Positions 1-11,488 of a stretch of DNA of 64,000 nucleotides are shown one piece after another. The stretch comes from Sebastes aleutianus (lineage: Eukaryota > Chordata > Actinopteri > Perciformes > Sebastidae). The stretch covers positions 5,454,334-5,518,333 of the forward strand of contig CAKAKS010000060.1 in NCBI GenBank assembly GCA_916700875.1. Reading direction: 5' to 3'. Positions within the stretch are counted from its first letter, which is position 1. Every line of letters starts with the position of its first letter. A model generated the notes under the pieces. It was not told the DNA's origin and did no database searches. It was given only the letters and a program-made list of their open reading frames with translations. A program made the position numbers and the translations under genes.

Positions 1-365
1 AGCACAAGGATTCACTGGATTTTAGTCCCTTTAATTGCATCTGACTGATCTGATGTGTGTCGAAACTGTCCCAAACTGGAGCCTGGTGATCTCATGGGTT
101 CCCAGAACAAAATGCTTAATTCATTTTACTTTTAATTTGGTTAGCTTAATTTGACCCTTTAGAAGATAGCACAATGAGAGGTTGTGGGATAGACTGCTTT
201 GATGATAGGGCTCCAGTCTGTCTCTGCTTTTAAATACAGTAATAACTACTTACAAACATGTTCTCAGCTGTGGTTCCTGTAGACAAAATGTGGTTCCAGA
301 ACGAGCCTCTCTAGATACGTTTTAATCATTGTGGAGCTGAAAGTTTAAACCCATTTTATTTTCAG

Positions 366-606
366 GGATGTGGGATTCCTATCTGTGACCCAGAGACACA
401 TGCTGACCAACGATGGGAAAGTTTTACCTGCTGCGCCGCCCATCGGCTCCGCTGAGATGACCCCAGGAGAAGTGAAATGCGGATGACAGCGTGAGCCAGG
501 GGAATTCAACGTTTTGGGCCAAGATATCCTCCCACTGAGCCAAAAAGAAACCTGTTCTAGTGTACACACAAAAAACCCATACACACACTCAAAATCAGCC
601 ATCGCA
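366..606 (+). other. fzd6: fzd6 5' leader within the first coding exon, two upstream ORFs
   Basis: A pyrimidine-containing acceptor ending ttttcag at 365 suggests that the exon with the fzd6 start codon begins at 366, so at least one non-coding first exon lies upstream of the window. The leader holds two short upstream ORFs: 368-388 (6 codons plus stop) and 400-486 (28 codons plus stop). Both end before the main ATG at 607. The exon boundary is inferred; no transcript evidence is available. Confidence 0.55.
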
Positions 607-3600
607 ATGCCGATGCCAGGACCACTGTGGGCGTGCCTGGCTCTGATGTGGCTGGGAAGCTGCAGTGCCCACAGCCTGTTTACCTGCGAGCCCATCACAG
701 TGCACCGGTGCTTGGGGATGCCCTACAACATGACCTTCTTTCCCAACATGATGGAGCACTACGACCAAGATATCGCAGCCAGTAATATGGAGGTGAGTCC
801 TCATAACGTTGCATCTATGACTTTGTTTGCCGTTTCACCTGGAGCACTCAATACATTACTCTGTGACTCTATACGTTACCCCCGTGTCCTGATACGAATC
901 AGCAACTAACATACACAGTGCCGAGGTTACACAAGCTCTTGTTGTCTGGTCATTTTTCGTCACCACAAGTGGAACAATGAAAGAGATGCAACAAACTCTA
1001 GAAAAACAACCTCCTTTGTATAAAGTAGGACGAACACAGAGTGTGAGGAGCTGGCAAGGACTCAGCAGGTGTGGAAGTATCATGAACCAAAAGTAACGCT
1101 ATTTAGCCTAGCCTTCTAGTCAGAAAGATAGTTAGCTGAGCTTGCTAGCTTCCACTTTGCGAGTAGACTACAAACATAATAGGTCCTCTGAATGTTAAAT
1201 GTTGGAAAGAGACAGACGTCTTACATAGCTAATGTTACACAACAAATTCTGTTGAAAAACGGGAAAATAAGGTTTTATATCATCATTTGTAGGCTATCAG
1301 GGCTACAACTTGCTCCAGTCAGTAGTGCACCCATGGATGTATAAAGAGAACCGGATACAGCGTCGGAGGCGGGGCCCCGTTCATTCCTATGAGAGTTGCT
1401 CAGTGGTGCATGAAGCAAAATAAAAATTTGACTTCCGAGTTTAAAATTACCTGGATCTTCCAGCGATCTTCCGCATACATTGGACCCATAGAGCAGGCAC
1501 AATAGCGTTTCCTTTAAGTCCGCCTCCCAGCCCTCGCTCCAGCCCTCGCTCCAGCCCTCGCTCCAGCCCTCGCTCCATCCCTCGCTCCAGCCGCGGTCTG
1601 GGTCTCATTCACTTGAACGGAGGAAGGGAAATAACTCTTGATTCGGCTATTAGTGCATTTTACATCTTTTAGAACCTAATGATTTAATTAAGAGCTATTC
1701 AAGTGTTCATACTGGGAAGTTGATTTACCTCAAAAAAATTAGTTACAGACGTCTCTTTCCCAATGTCAGTCTATGGGAAAAAGTGTTTTTGAGCCCAATT
1801 GCATCACGTCATGGATGCGGAAGTTGTGATTCCACAGTTTGGTCATTATGCAAAATTTGCTTCAAAGCCCAGCGCTCATTCTGGGGGCTTGAGTGCACCG
1901 CGAAAGTTGACAGCACAGCACATCTCCTAGCAACGCCGGCACTCAAGTGTCAGTTAACAGTTGCCGTGGGAAACGCCCACGCAGAGACTTGAAGTTCAGA
2001 CACTGGTTCCACAAATATGTCCAAAATAAGACATGAACATCTTTTGAAAAAAGTGGAAAAATATGCACAATAGCTGCAGTACCATTATTATTTGTTTCAT
2101 TTAGGGCTGTCAATTGATTGAAATATTTAATTGTGATTAATCGCATGATTATCCATAGTTAATCGCTATTAATTGCACATTTTTATCTGTTCAAAATGTA
2201 CCTAATCAACATGGGAGTGGGCAAATGTGCTGCTTTATGCAAATGTATGTATATATTTATTATTGGAAATCAATTAATAACACAAAACAATGACAAATAT
2301 TGTCCAGAAACCCTCACAGGTACTGCATTTAGCTTGTGCTCAAAATGCTCAAATCATAACATGGCAAACTGCAGCCCAACAGGCAACAACAGCTGTCAGT
2401 GTGTCAGTGTGCTGACTTGACCATGACTTGCCCCAAACTGCATGTGATTATCATAAAGTGTTCATGTCTGTAAAGGGGAGACTTGTGGGTACCCATAGAA
2501 CCCATTTTTATTGTCATATCTTGAAGTCAGAGGTCAAGGGACCCCTTTGAAAATGTCCATGACAGTTTTTTTCCTCGCAAAAATTTAGCGTAAGTTTGGA
2601 GCGTTATTTAAACTCCTTTACGACAAGCTAGTATGACATGATTGGTACCAATGGATTCCTTAGGTTTTCTCAATTCTGAGCCCGCTACAACTCCGAAATT
2701 GCAAGTTGCGTTAATGCATTAAAGAAATTCGTGGCGTTAAAACAAATTTGCATTAACACGTTATTATTGCATTAACTTTGACAGCCCTAATTTTGTCACA
2801 CAACAAGTGAGGACAATTTTGACTTTTGTCACTGGCCTTGTTTTTCCAACATGTCTTTTAGACCAAAGTGTCGTCTTGTGTCTCTCCTCAGCAGTGAACT
2901 CAGTTTCTGCAGTAGATGCTTCCAGTGTCCTGGCATTCCTGAAGTCCAGGGTTTGGTTACACACATTTGGTGTCAGAGTGTCAAGCGTGAACAGTGATCT
3001 GTTGAAGGAGTCTTTTGTGTGTCATCTGGCAAAGGTATAGGCTTCTTATTTCACAGCGGCCTTGGCCACGGGCAACTTCATCGACTTTGTTGTGAGGGGC
3101 CTTTGATTTCTGGAGGAAGGGGAGGGACACACCCAGTCTCACACAAAGACTACCCTGCATACCACAATGAGTATTCTCTCTGTTAATCACTCACTCATTT
3201 CCCCCCTGTACACGGTCTTACCTCTCCGGTCCTGTCTCCCAGGTGACAGACTTACACTCTCTGGCCTACATTCAACATTGCATACTATACATAGCTCTCT
3301 TTGAGAGCGTGCAGTGATTTATCACAAAGCTCTGACGCCGTAATCAAGCAAAACTTCTGCTCCGGTATGGGCTCAGTCCAGCCTATCAGTAGGATTTTCC
3401 GGAGGAGGGTTAACCTTTTTCCGCCCTTGGTCCCAGATTCCAGCAGTGTTTGCCAGCTTTTGAAACAGAAAAGTTTCAAGTGTGAGAGCATAAAGAGAAT
3501 CTAAAGACTAATTGACGTACTGTAACGGACAGGGAACACTTGAAGGTCTTAAAAGTTCGAGTGAAAGTTTGAAAAGTGATTTTCTGGCCATTTTTTCGAA

Positions 3601-6600
3601 TCATTTAATCCTTGAAGTACTTTGCTATGAAATTATCCGTGGAGGATTTTGCCTTTTTAAGAGCAAATCTGCTCAGACTTGTACTGCTGATCCCGGTTGA
3701 ATGTTTCAGAAATGAGGGCAGTTTTTACAGTAACTCTGGCGTAAAGCAAATAAAGGTCAGATTGTTGAGCAATGGGGAGCTCATTGAGAAGGAGTCCAGG
3801 ACCTCCGCAGGAGAGAAACAAGGGCGCTTACTGTCAGAGGGGGCAAGCCCAGGCCCCAGAGACACGGGCCTACTGCCAGACTGGATTTCAGGAGAAAAAA
3901 AAAGGAGAGGAAACATTGAATAGTGGACTGTGTTGGAGTGTATGTGTGTGTTTTGTGTACAAATATTAGCAGTATAGACTGACAGAAGTCTGTCCGTGCA
4001 TGTTATGGTTGATGAGGTTCAAACAAAGAGTCCGGACTGCTCTAAACCATCCACGTGGTTTTGGTGCAGTTGTGGGTTATATATGTGGTTTAGACGCAAT
4101 AATAAAGGAGCCTAAAAAGTATACATTAGCTAAAAATCCAAGGATTTAGAAACCTCAGCATGGACATGATCTGGACTTGTTTAACTGGAATCAAGTTGTC
4201 TTCAGTGTAAGCTGATAAATCCACACATTTCGTGCTGTAGATACACTAATACTGTGGCTCAGCAGCAGTCTAACCCATCAACAGCTCCGTGCATTCCAAC
4301 CTTCCTGGCCTGTCGTTGTGTGTTTCCAAACGTCCGTGCAGTCATTTCCTGCCACCTATATACCACCCCCCCCCCGACCCCCCCCCCCCCCCCCCCCCCC
4401 ACCCACATCTCCGTCCTCAAGCTTTTGACCAGTGTGTTGAAACGGAAGAATATGGTTCCCAGCCAGTGAATGGGCCCCTTTGTGTGGCTCTATAGATCAC
4501 TGCAGATCAACAAAATGAAGTTAATACCTCTATGTAGAGCAGTGGTTCACAAACTTTACTGACTTGTGACCCCTTAAAATGAAGAAAAGTCGACGTGTGA
4601 TCATCAACGCCACCTCTATATGTCTATGGGTTATTATAACCAGGTCATCCTAAGTAAAAAAAAAAAAAAAAGTTTTATCCTCAGGCCTCAAGCGGTAAAA
4701 TTATGCAGCTTTTCAAAAGAAAAAGAAAAGGTTGGGGAAATGTCTAAAACAATAAATTTAGTTTTATGTAATATAATTGATTTTTGCTACACTCTAAGGG
4801 GTCGTTCACATGCCGCGTTTTTTGCATGCTCAAATCCATTGTTGTCAATCTAGACGTGCGACAGGCGCGCTCTAACGCAGGAGCGACGCCGTCACGACGC
4901 GCAAACGTTCCCAAGCAACGGTTTTTCATGCCGCGATGGCTACGCCCTGAGATAAAAATATTTGTTATACTTTTGGTCCGCTGCAGCGCGCACCACATGT
5001 CATGTGATGAGGAACAACCAATCACAGCCAGCAAATATCTTTTCTTTCTTCTAAAAATACCAGTCTATGGTAAATATGTGGAGGAGAAGTTAATCATTTT
5101 AGTGTAGGTCTACCCAGAGCTTTACATCTGTCACACGGACTATTTTCCTTGCTTCATCCTTTCCGTCTAAGGACGTCACAACATCCGGTTGAAAGGTCAG
5201 CCAAATTGACTCTGAGAAATCGAGCAGTAAAGCTACTGTGAGGGATTTACGTTGCTGGAAATCTATTTATCTTTGTTGTGACTTTGTTTAGTTTAGTCCG
5301 TGAGGCTTTTACTTCTTCATCATCATCGCAGCACACAGGTTTTTGGATACCTGATCTTGGATAAAAGGATGAAAGCAGCACGGCTGTTGTTTTCCACGTA
5401 TTTTTGACGCAGCATGTGAATGACCCCATCATCTCGTAACCCCTCATTCCCATTTATGACCTCAGTTTATGTTATGCTATTCAGTCACATGCGGTTAACT
5501 ATGCAAATCTATGGGGAAATATCAAAATGCTTTTTTTTGTGCCTGTTTTCCAGCTGTGGGTTGTATCTTCAAAGGTATTTTTGTGATCTTATAGATTGCT
5601 CCTGTCGGCCTGAAATGATCATGTGTTCAGGGCTGTAATCAATGTTTAAATCTTACATTTCCAGACAATTTTTTCTCAAAAATCTTGAAATTATGCTTCT
5701 TTTTGTGATAAAAGGTGCTAAAACTTATAGGGTGATTATCTATACTCGCTTAGAACACTTAGCAAGTTTTTCAGATGAACTGTAAGCATGGATCACAACC
5801 TCTCATATTGACAAAGTCACTTTCAACACAACATAATTTCTCTATCTCTCTTTCTCCAGCCATTCATGCCCCTGGCAACCCTGCGCTGCTCTCCAGACGT
5901 CCACCACTTCCTGTGCCAAGCCTTCATCCCAGCATGCACCGAGGAGAACAAGGTGATCTATCCATGCAGAGAGGAGTGCGAGGCCGTTCTGTCCGACTGC
6001 GAGGAGAATATCCGAATCTTTGGCATCACCTGGCCTCCTGAGCTCCAGTGTGACAAGTAAGAAAACCACAATTACACACAATCCACAAGAGCAACACCAG
6101 AGATTGATGATCAGTCCATTGAAGGATTTGATTGTTTTGTTTTTTTCAACTAGATTAGAATCATGCAGCTCTCTTGGTGTTTCGGCACTTCCTGCTACCA
6201 CCCCACTGATCTCCTCGTCAGCTAAGAGGGACCTTGGCTTCTGGTGCCCACTGCAGCTGAAGACCAAACCGGGCCACGAGTCGTCTTTCTTAGGCGCCCA
6301 GGACTGTGCTCCACCCTGCTCCAACATGTACTTCAAACCCCACGACATTGAATTTGCCAAGAACTTCATCGGGGTGTGCTCCATCGTCTGCCTGGGTGCC
6401 ACGCTCTTCACCTTCCTCACATTCCTCATCGACGTCAAGCGTTTCCGTTACCCAGAGCGCCCCATAATCTTCTACGCCGTCTGCTACAGCTTTGTGTCGC
6501 TCATGTACTTCATCGGTTTCCTGCTGGGGAACAACGCAGCCTGTACCAAAGCGGATCATCCTGCCGCTGTGGATACAGTGGTGCTGGGCTCTCAGAGTAA

Positions 6601-9600
6601 AGGCTGCACTCTGATTTTTATGCTGCTCTACTTCTTCTCCATTGCCGGTATCGTCTGGTGGGTCATACTCACCATCACCTGGTTCCTGGCAGCCGGACCC
6701 AAGTGGAGCTGTGAGGCCATAGAGAAGAAAGCGGTAAGGGTTTTACAGCAAAAGAAATGTAGAATGTAAATATAAAATTAGCAAATAGTCATATTCGGCT
6801 GTTGTAATTATTGATCCATGTGTTCTCTGTCTTTAGGTGTGGTTCCACTCTGCAGCCTGGGGGATCCCCGGGGCGCTAACCGTCATGCTGCTGGCTCTGA
6901 ACAAGGTCGAAGGGGACAACATCAGCGGCGTTTGCTTCGTTGGTCTCTACGACCTGGACGCCCTGCGCTACTTCGTCCTGGCTCCTCTGTCTGTGGGCGT
7001 CGTCATCGGCCTCTGCCTCATCCTGGCGGGCATCGTTTCCCTCAACCACGTCCGGCAGGTCATCCAGCACGATGAGCGCAACCAGGAGAAGCTGAAGAAG
7101 TTCATGATCCGCATCGGCGTGTTCAGCTGCCTCTACCTGGTCCCGCTGGTCACCCTGTTGGCCTGCTACACCTACGAACAGAGCCACCGCAGCACCTGGG
7201 AGAACACCTGGATCAACGACCGCTGTCAAGAGTACAGCATCCCCTGCTCCTACAAGGTAGCGGGACTTATTCACTTGCAGAAGGTGTTATGGCTCTGAAC
7301 AAGTTAAGGCCAAAGGACACATTAGAAAAGGCTTTCCAACTCGCTGTCATGTTAATTATGTCCACTTACTTGGTTGATGCTGTTGATTGAAGGTCTGCAG
7401 AATGTTATAGTAAAAAGTATACACTTAAAGGGAGCACTAAACTAATTTTAGCGTGTGTAAAAAAAAAAAAAAAAAAGTCAATGCATGTTCGAGATGTGCA
7501 AATTACTAGTAAAGGCCTAAAATAGTTTGCAAGCTTTAAAGGTGCAATGTGTTAGATCTAGCCAACACCTAACAGCAGGGCAAGAATACGCAAAGTTCAA
7601 CCAAGCTTATGAAACTCTGAGAGCTGGTCAAAATAACACTGTTATCTTATAATCTTCACATGTGGCATCGGCCTATAGTTTACATTAGCCATATTTGTGT
7701 TTACTGTGCCACTAACCGGGGGATGTACGGTCCGTGTACACTTCGACAGTTTGTTTATTGGATTAGATCCAAAGTGGCAGAAACAAGAAAACAACCCTTA
7801 TTTTCGTTTGGTCCTCCCCGCCACCAGGAGACTACTCCTGGAGACGGACCTTCAGTTAGCGGTCGTAGGCGGTGTACAACCTGGACAGGTCTCCAGACTA
7901 TCACAGGGCTGACACATAGAGACAGACAACCATTCACGCTCACATTCACACCTACGGGACATTTAGAGTCAGCAGTTAACCTAACCTGCATGTCTCCCAC
8001 GCTAACACGGGGAGAACATGCAAACTCCACACAGAAGGGCCCCAAGCCCAGTTTGAACCTGCGACCCTCTCACTGTGAGGCGGCAGAGCTAACCACTACA
8101 CCACCGTGCCACCCAAAACCGACATCTGTATATATTTTCATTTTAAAATGGCTGTCCCTTTAGAAACCACTTATACACCAAAAATGTAATGTGTAATACA
8201 TAAGCTATTGTGTGACAATGATCAGGAGAGAGAGGACAAATCTAAGAACATGTAAAAGAGAGAAACAAACAAGCTCAGTCCTTTGTTAAATGTCAGTATC
8301 TGAGCCGGAAAGTTCAAAAGTTTGATTCTATCTGAAGTCAGAAATTGGTTTAGTTAGTTTACGCCCTAAATCACAAGGATTCAATTGTGGTTTGTTTATG
8401 TCCCTTTGTTCCAGACGACAGAGCACGACCGCCCGGACCTCTCCCTGTTCCTGGTGAAGTACTTAATGACGCTGGTGGTTGGAATATCTGCAGTGTTCTG
8501 GGTCAGCAGTAAAAAAACCTGCGCTGAGTGGGCCTACTTCTTCAACAGGACCCGCAAGAGAGAGTAAGACCGTGTCTCTTGTCCCGTTACATGTTTCCAT
8601 GAGAAATACATATGTAGTTTCACCATTTACTCTCACGTTCTCTGACCCACAGTCCCATCAGTGAGAGCCGCCGGGTGCTCCAGGAGTCCTGCGAGTTCTT
8701 CCTCAAGCACAACAGCCGCGTCCAGCACAAGAAGAAGCACTACAAGCCGAGCTCCCACAAGCTCAAGGTCATCTCCAAGTCCATGGGCACGAGCACCGGT
8801 GCCACAAACACCATCGCCTCAGCAGCCGCCTCCACAACCAATCAAGGAACCTTTGCGCTGGGCAATCACGAGCCTCATGCGCACGGTTCTCTGTCTGAGG
8901 CCTCAGCCAGGGAGCACATGGACAGGGGCACCTCCAGCCGAAGCTCCAGGAGAGGGGAGAGAGAGAGGGAGAGGGAAAGGGAGAGGGAGAGGGAGAGGGA
9001 TGGGGTAGAGAGACGTAGCAAAGGGAGCTCCTGTAAGATCAGCAGCCTCTCGGAGAGCATGCACAAATTCCCAGATGGGAGGTAAGTGAGACCGATGTGA
9101 AATACCTTCGCTAGAAGTGTTACATGTTGTATTTTTTGTTTCTGAAAAGCACAGACGTAACACTTTCACTACTTTCAGTATTTTACATGTTGATATAATA
9201 GACATTTCTGTTGCATCCCAGCTCTGTTTAGGCCCCAATCAGACAGAGCGCGTATTGCAGTTTGCTGCGTCTTTTTATTTTATATGTTGCTAGGCAACCA
9301 CCAAATGAGTGCTTACATTACCTTATTTCAAACCATGAACTGTATGTGACCCAAACAGTAAATAGTACAGTTTAAATGAATGAAAACAACTCACCCGAAA
9401 TCTCAAGTACCGCACTAATTTGTCTCCTGCTGTTTTCTGTTCAGATCACGGTAACTATGGTTGGTAAAGTCAAATTCGCCACAATGAGGAAAAAACGCTA
9501 ATGACGTTGCGCTTTTTCCGCTTTGAGTTGAATCTTTTTCAGCTCGAGGCATTCATGGTGGTCCTCAAGTAAAAACTTGGGGTACATAGAGAGGATAAAT

Positions 9601-9946
9601 GCAAGATGCTCAGCAACACAAAAGAGGCGCGCAAAACGCTTCAATCTCATTGAAAACGATTACAAAAAGCCAAAACGCACTGTGTGTGATCAGGGCCTTA
9701 GGCAGCTTGTTGCTTTGTGTTAAAAAGAACTATATCTGTACAAGTAATAAAGACAGATCATCCTTGATGTGTCCTGGCTGCTTTAGGATGACTCCGAGGA
9801 GCGAGCTGTCGGAGGTCAGACACGTCCCCGCTGGACCGCAGCATCCGGCTTTAAACCGATCACGCAGCAGCATCCAGGACTCCGCCCACCAGCTGGCGCA
9901 CCAGGTGCCCGGGGAGAGCAAATACACAAAGGACAGCACCTGCTGA
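607..9946 (+). CDS. fzd6: Frizzled-6 Wnt receptor, seven coding exons
   Basis: Coding exons: 607-792, 5860-6056, 6154-6733, 6837-7256, 8415-8563, 8653-9081, 9787-9946 (2121 nt, 706 aa). All introns are GT-AG and phases agree. Frizzleds are plasma-membrane Wnt receptors; Fzd6 mainly serves planar polarity and non-canonical signalling. The start is the first in-frame ATG, with a second two codons on; residues 1-21 look like a signal peptide. The cysteine-rich domain (about 22-135) has ten cysteines, beginning with HSLFTCEPITV. Exon 3 carries TM1-3, exon 4 TM4-6 and exon 5 TM7, followed by the Dishevelled-binding KTxxxW motif (KTCAEW, 495-500). The tail starts with the conserved RRVLQESCEFF block, then contains seven Glu-Arg dipeptides (613-626). 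The last exon (654-706) is poorly conserved and is placed by splice sites and phase; retention of the last intron would stop translation at once. Length equals human FZD6. Confidence 0.95.
1527..1592. repeat. 12-bp tandem repeat, about 5.5 copies
   Basis: The unit cagccctcgctc is repeated with one substitution (catccctcgctc) in the fifth copy. It lies in fzd6 intron 1 inside a GC-richer patch. The even spacing without unique spacers marks a minisatellite, not a CRISPR array. Confidence 0.9.
2101..2790. mobile_element. Non-autonomous DNA transposon, hAT-like TIRs
   Basis: The ends are inverted: ttagggctgtcaa at 2101-2113 and ttgacagccctaa at 2778-2790. The interior is AT-rich, has no transposase ORF and carries runs of attaat/cgcat typical of a fish MITE family. 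The internal segment 2440-2660 recurs at 57033-57260. I see no convincing target duplication. Assignment to the hAT superfamily is inferred from the TIR sequence alone. Confidence 0.8.
7257..8414 (+). other. fzd6 intron between the fourth and fifth coding exons
   Basis: A 1.16-kb intron with donor gtagcg and acceptor ttccag. It contains a poly-A run near 7460-7477, a stretch beginning about 7535 that resembles the left end of a fish MITE (tttaaaggtgcaatgtgt), and the tRNA-headed retroposon at 7852-8118. Confidence 0.7.
7852..8118 (-). mobile_element. SINE-like dispersed repeat with tRNA-like head
   Basis: Read on the minus strand, the element begins with GTGGTGTAGTGGTTAGCTC (A-box-like, about 8086-8104) followed by a B-box-like GGTTCAAACTG (about 8050-8060), then a body that runs through the motif for a widespread fish repeat (acatgcaaactccacacag on the plus strand). 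The tRNA-like promoter plus dispersed body suggests a retroposon copy. The exact family and its LINE partner cannot be fixed without a library search. Confidence 0.6.
8954..9001 (+). repeat. GA-rich microsatellite inside fzd6 coding exon 6
   Basis: An imperfect GAGAGG/GAGAGA run in the reading frame encodes seven consecutive Glu-Arg dipeptides (residues 613-626). It stays in frame and is bounded by normal tail sequence, so it is a coding microsatellite in a disordered cytoplasmic tail. Confidence 0.9.
9229..9699. mobile_element. MITE in the last fzd6 intron
   Basis: Left end aggccccaatcagacagagc and the inverse of the right end (ending gtgatcagggcct) match at about 19 of 24 positions. The interior is about 470 bp, with no transposase. 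It occupies most of the intron 9082-9786 between the last two fzd6 coding exons. Confidence 0.7.
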
Positions 9947-11488
9947 GACATCTGACCCCCCCATTCCCCCCCCCTCTTCCCAAAGGTATCTGTGCATCCA
10001 TCCATCCACCATTGAATCCACTCAGACAGGAGTCCCATTTGATGCTGTTTCATGTGTCTGTTTCAAACCATAGTGTCATACATTATAGGCTTCATACATC
10101 AAATTATGATTGTATTGGTTAAACTGTAGTCAGTGAATGTTCATTGCCAGCAGAATTTAACATACCTCGAGTATTTCATATGTGGTATGTTTGGACCGGA
10201 ATCTAGGTTTGGATTATTTAGTGTCTTTCAGCTTTACTGAGCATTTGGCCATTTACTATATACAGTACCTGAATGTTGCAGCAGCACAGCTGTGATCCAC
10301 CTATACAACTACCAATTTAAAGCATGCGTTAAAAACGTTAGGTCTGCTGTTGTGTAGATTTGTAGCTCAATGGCATAGAATGCATACTAGAAAACAAATG
10401 CAATATTTATGTACATATTATATTTTTTTAGTCTTTCATTTGACTAGTCGATACACTGAGAGTTGCGTTAAGAAAGGTCATGATATTGCCAAACATTAAA
10501 CTTAAGAAAAGTCTTCCTGTGGTAAACAGTTTTTTGAATGTCTTATTTTACTTCCTAGAAAGATGGTTTGTCTCAAAAACCTCATCTTGTAATAGTGTGC
10601 TACTTTATTGCTCCTTTTGATAAACGGCATACTCTTAAACTTGATATAGTTGATTTTTAGACAATGTTGAATTTGTGATTTTTCACGTTTTCTCTCAGAA
10701 AAGTGTGATTTCACTTGATGTTTGTTTTTGTGTTCCTACCTGATTCTGTTGTACAAACACTTACTGTGCAGATGTGTCTCTTTAAAGACGTGTCCTGTGA
10801 ATTTGGGATAAAGTATAGCTTTATAGTTTTCTACAAGAACGTGCCTTCCTTTGAGTCTTTCCTCATCTTCAAAGAACTTCAAAGAACCTACAGATGTTGT
10901 GCATGTGTGGCGTCTACCTGTGTTCTTGGTCTTGGTGTACATTCATGTGATTTTTAAAAGCAAATTGAGGAAACAAATCAAACAGGCTTTGCACTATTTG
11001 TCATAAGAAGCACAAACCACTAATAATTAAGTATGAATAGTCAAAAACAAACAGAAAAAAGAGAATCTGGGGCTTTTGTTCAGGGGTTATTTATAACATA
11101 TGGTCGCCGATCATATATTTCTCCTTCAAGTACTTCCAGAACAACTTCTGTGATTTATTGTATAATCCGTCATGCTGTATACTGTCTATATTGCTGTGTA
11201 AGGGATTGATCCTTCCATTGAGGTCCTGTACCTTTTTTATATTTGGGAGTCACAGGACAATTCCAGTAATGCTAATTAAAAGGGAGTTCTTGTCAGTCCA
11301 TTTCTGTTGTAGCTGTATATTCTTATTCTGGCGTGTGGCCGGGGGTCGTACCTAGACTTAGTGTAGTCTATGAAATGCTCTATACAACTTCTGTGAGCTG
11401 TTTTTACTGTTTTTTTAATGTAGCCTATCTTGTCAGCTGAATTTTGTATCAATCCAATTTCATTTTAATAAAAATATAATTGAATAAA
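9947..11488 (+). other. fzd6: fzd6 3' untranslated region with poly(A) signals
   Basis: About 1.5 kb of AT-rich sequence without coding potential follows the stop codon at 9944-9946. Two canonical AATAAA signals occur close together at 11467-11472 and 11483-11488, so the transcript probably ends near 11500. No inserted repeat was recognised in it. Confidence 0.6.

Larger units (their letters stand above)
793..5859 (+). other. fzd6 intron 1 (about 5.1 kb)
   Basis: Donor gtgagt at 793 and acceptor ctccag at 5857-5859. Contents: a 12-bp tandem repeat (1527-1592), a TIR element (2101-2790), poly-C (4364-4400), poly-A near 4660 and an unresolved GC-rich repeat-like patch at about 4795-5090. No other exon was recognised; the small ORFs are not protein-like. 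Confidence 0.7.

Noticed and set aside
514..606. N-terminal extension of fzd6 to 514
   Set aside because: The frame is open, but 514 is a TTG codon; the first in-frame ATG is 607 and it gives a good signal peptide.
1527..1592. Regular short repeats as a CRISPR-like array
   Set aside because: Units abut without spacers, and the DNA is from a vertebrate; it is a minisatellite.
6057..6153. fzd6 reading frame continuing through the short intron
   Set aside because: The upstream frame ends at TAA in the donor; the spliced join gives the family sequence LQCD-K-LESC, with the tenth CRD cysteine.
5842..6438. 198-codon open frame on the minus strand
   Set aside because: It lies antisense over fzd6 coding exons 2 and 3 and spans their intron; its product resembles nothing and is explained by codon bias of the sense strand.
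6876..7274. 132-codon open frame on the minus strand
   Set aside because: A shadow of fzd6 coding exon 4; acidic, low-complexity product.
8040..8110. Possible tRNA gene on the minus strand
   Set aside because: A-box and B-box-like motifs are present, but no cloverleaf with paired acceptor stem is evident and the sequence continues into a dispersed repeat body, so it is a retroposon head.
7660..8163. 167-codon open frame on the plus strand
   Set aside because: It runs through the SINE-like repeat inside an fzd6 intron and has no protein-like features.
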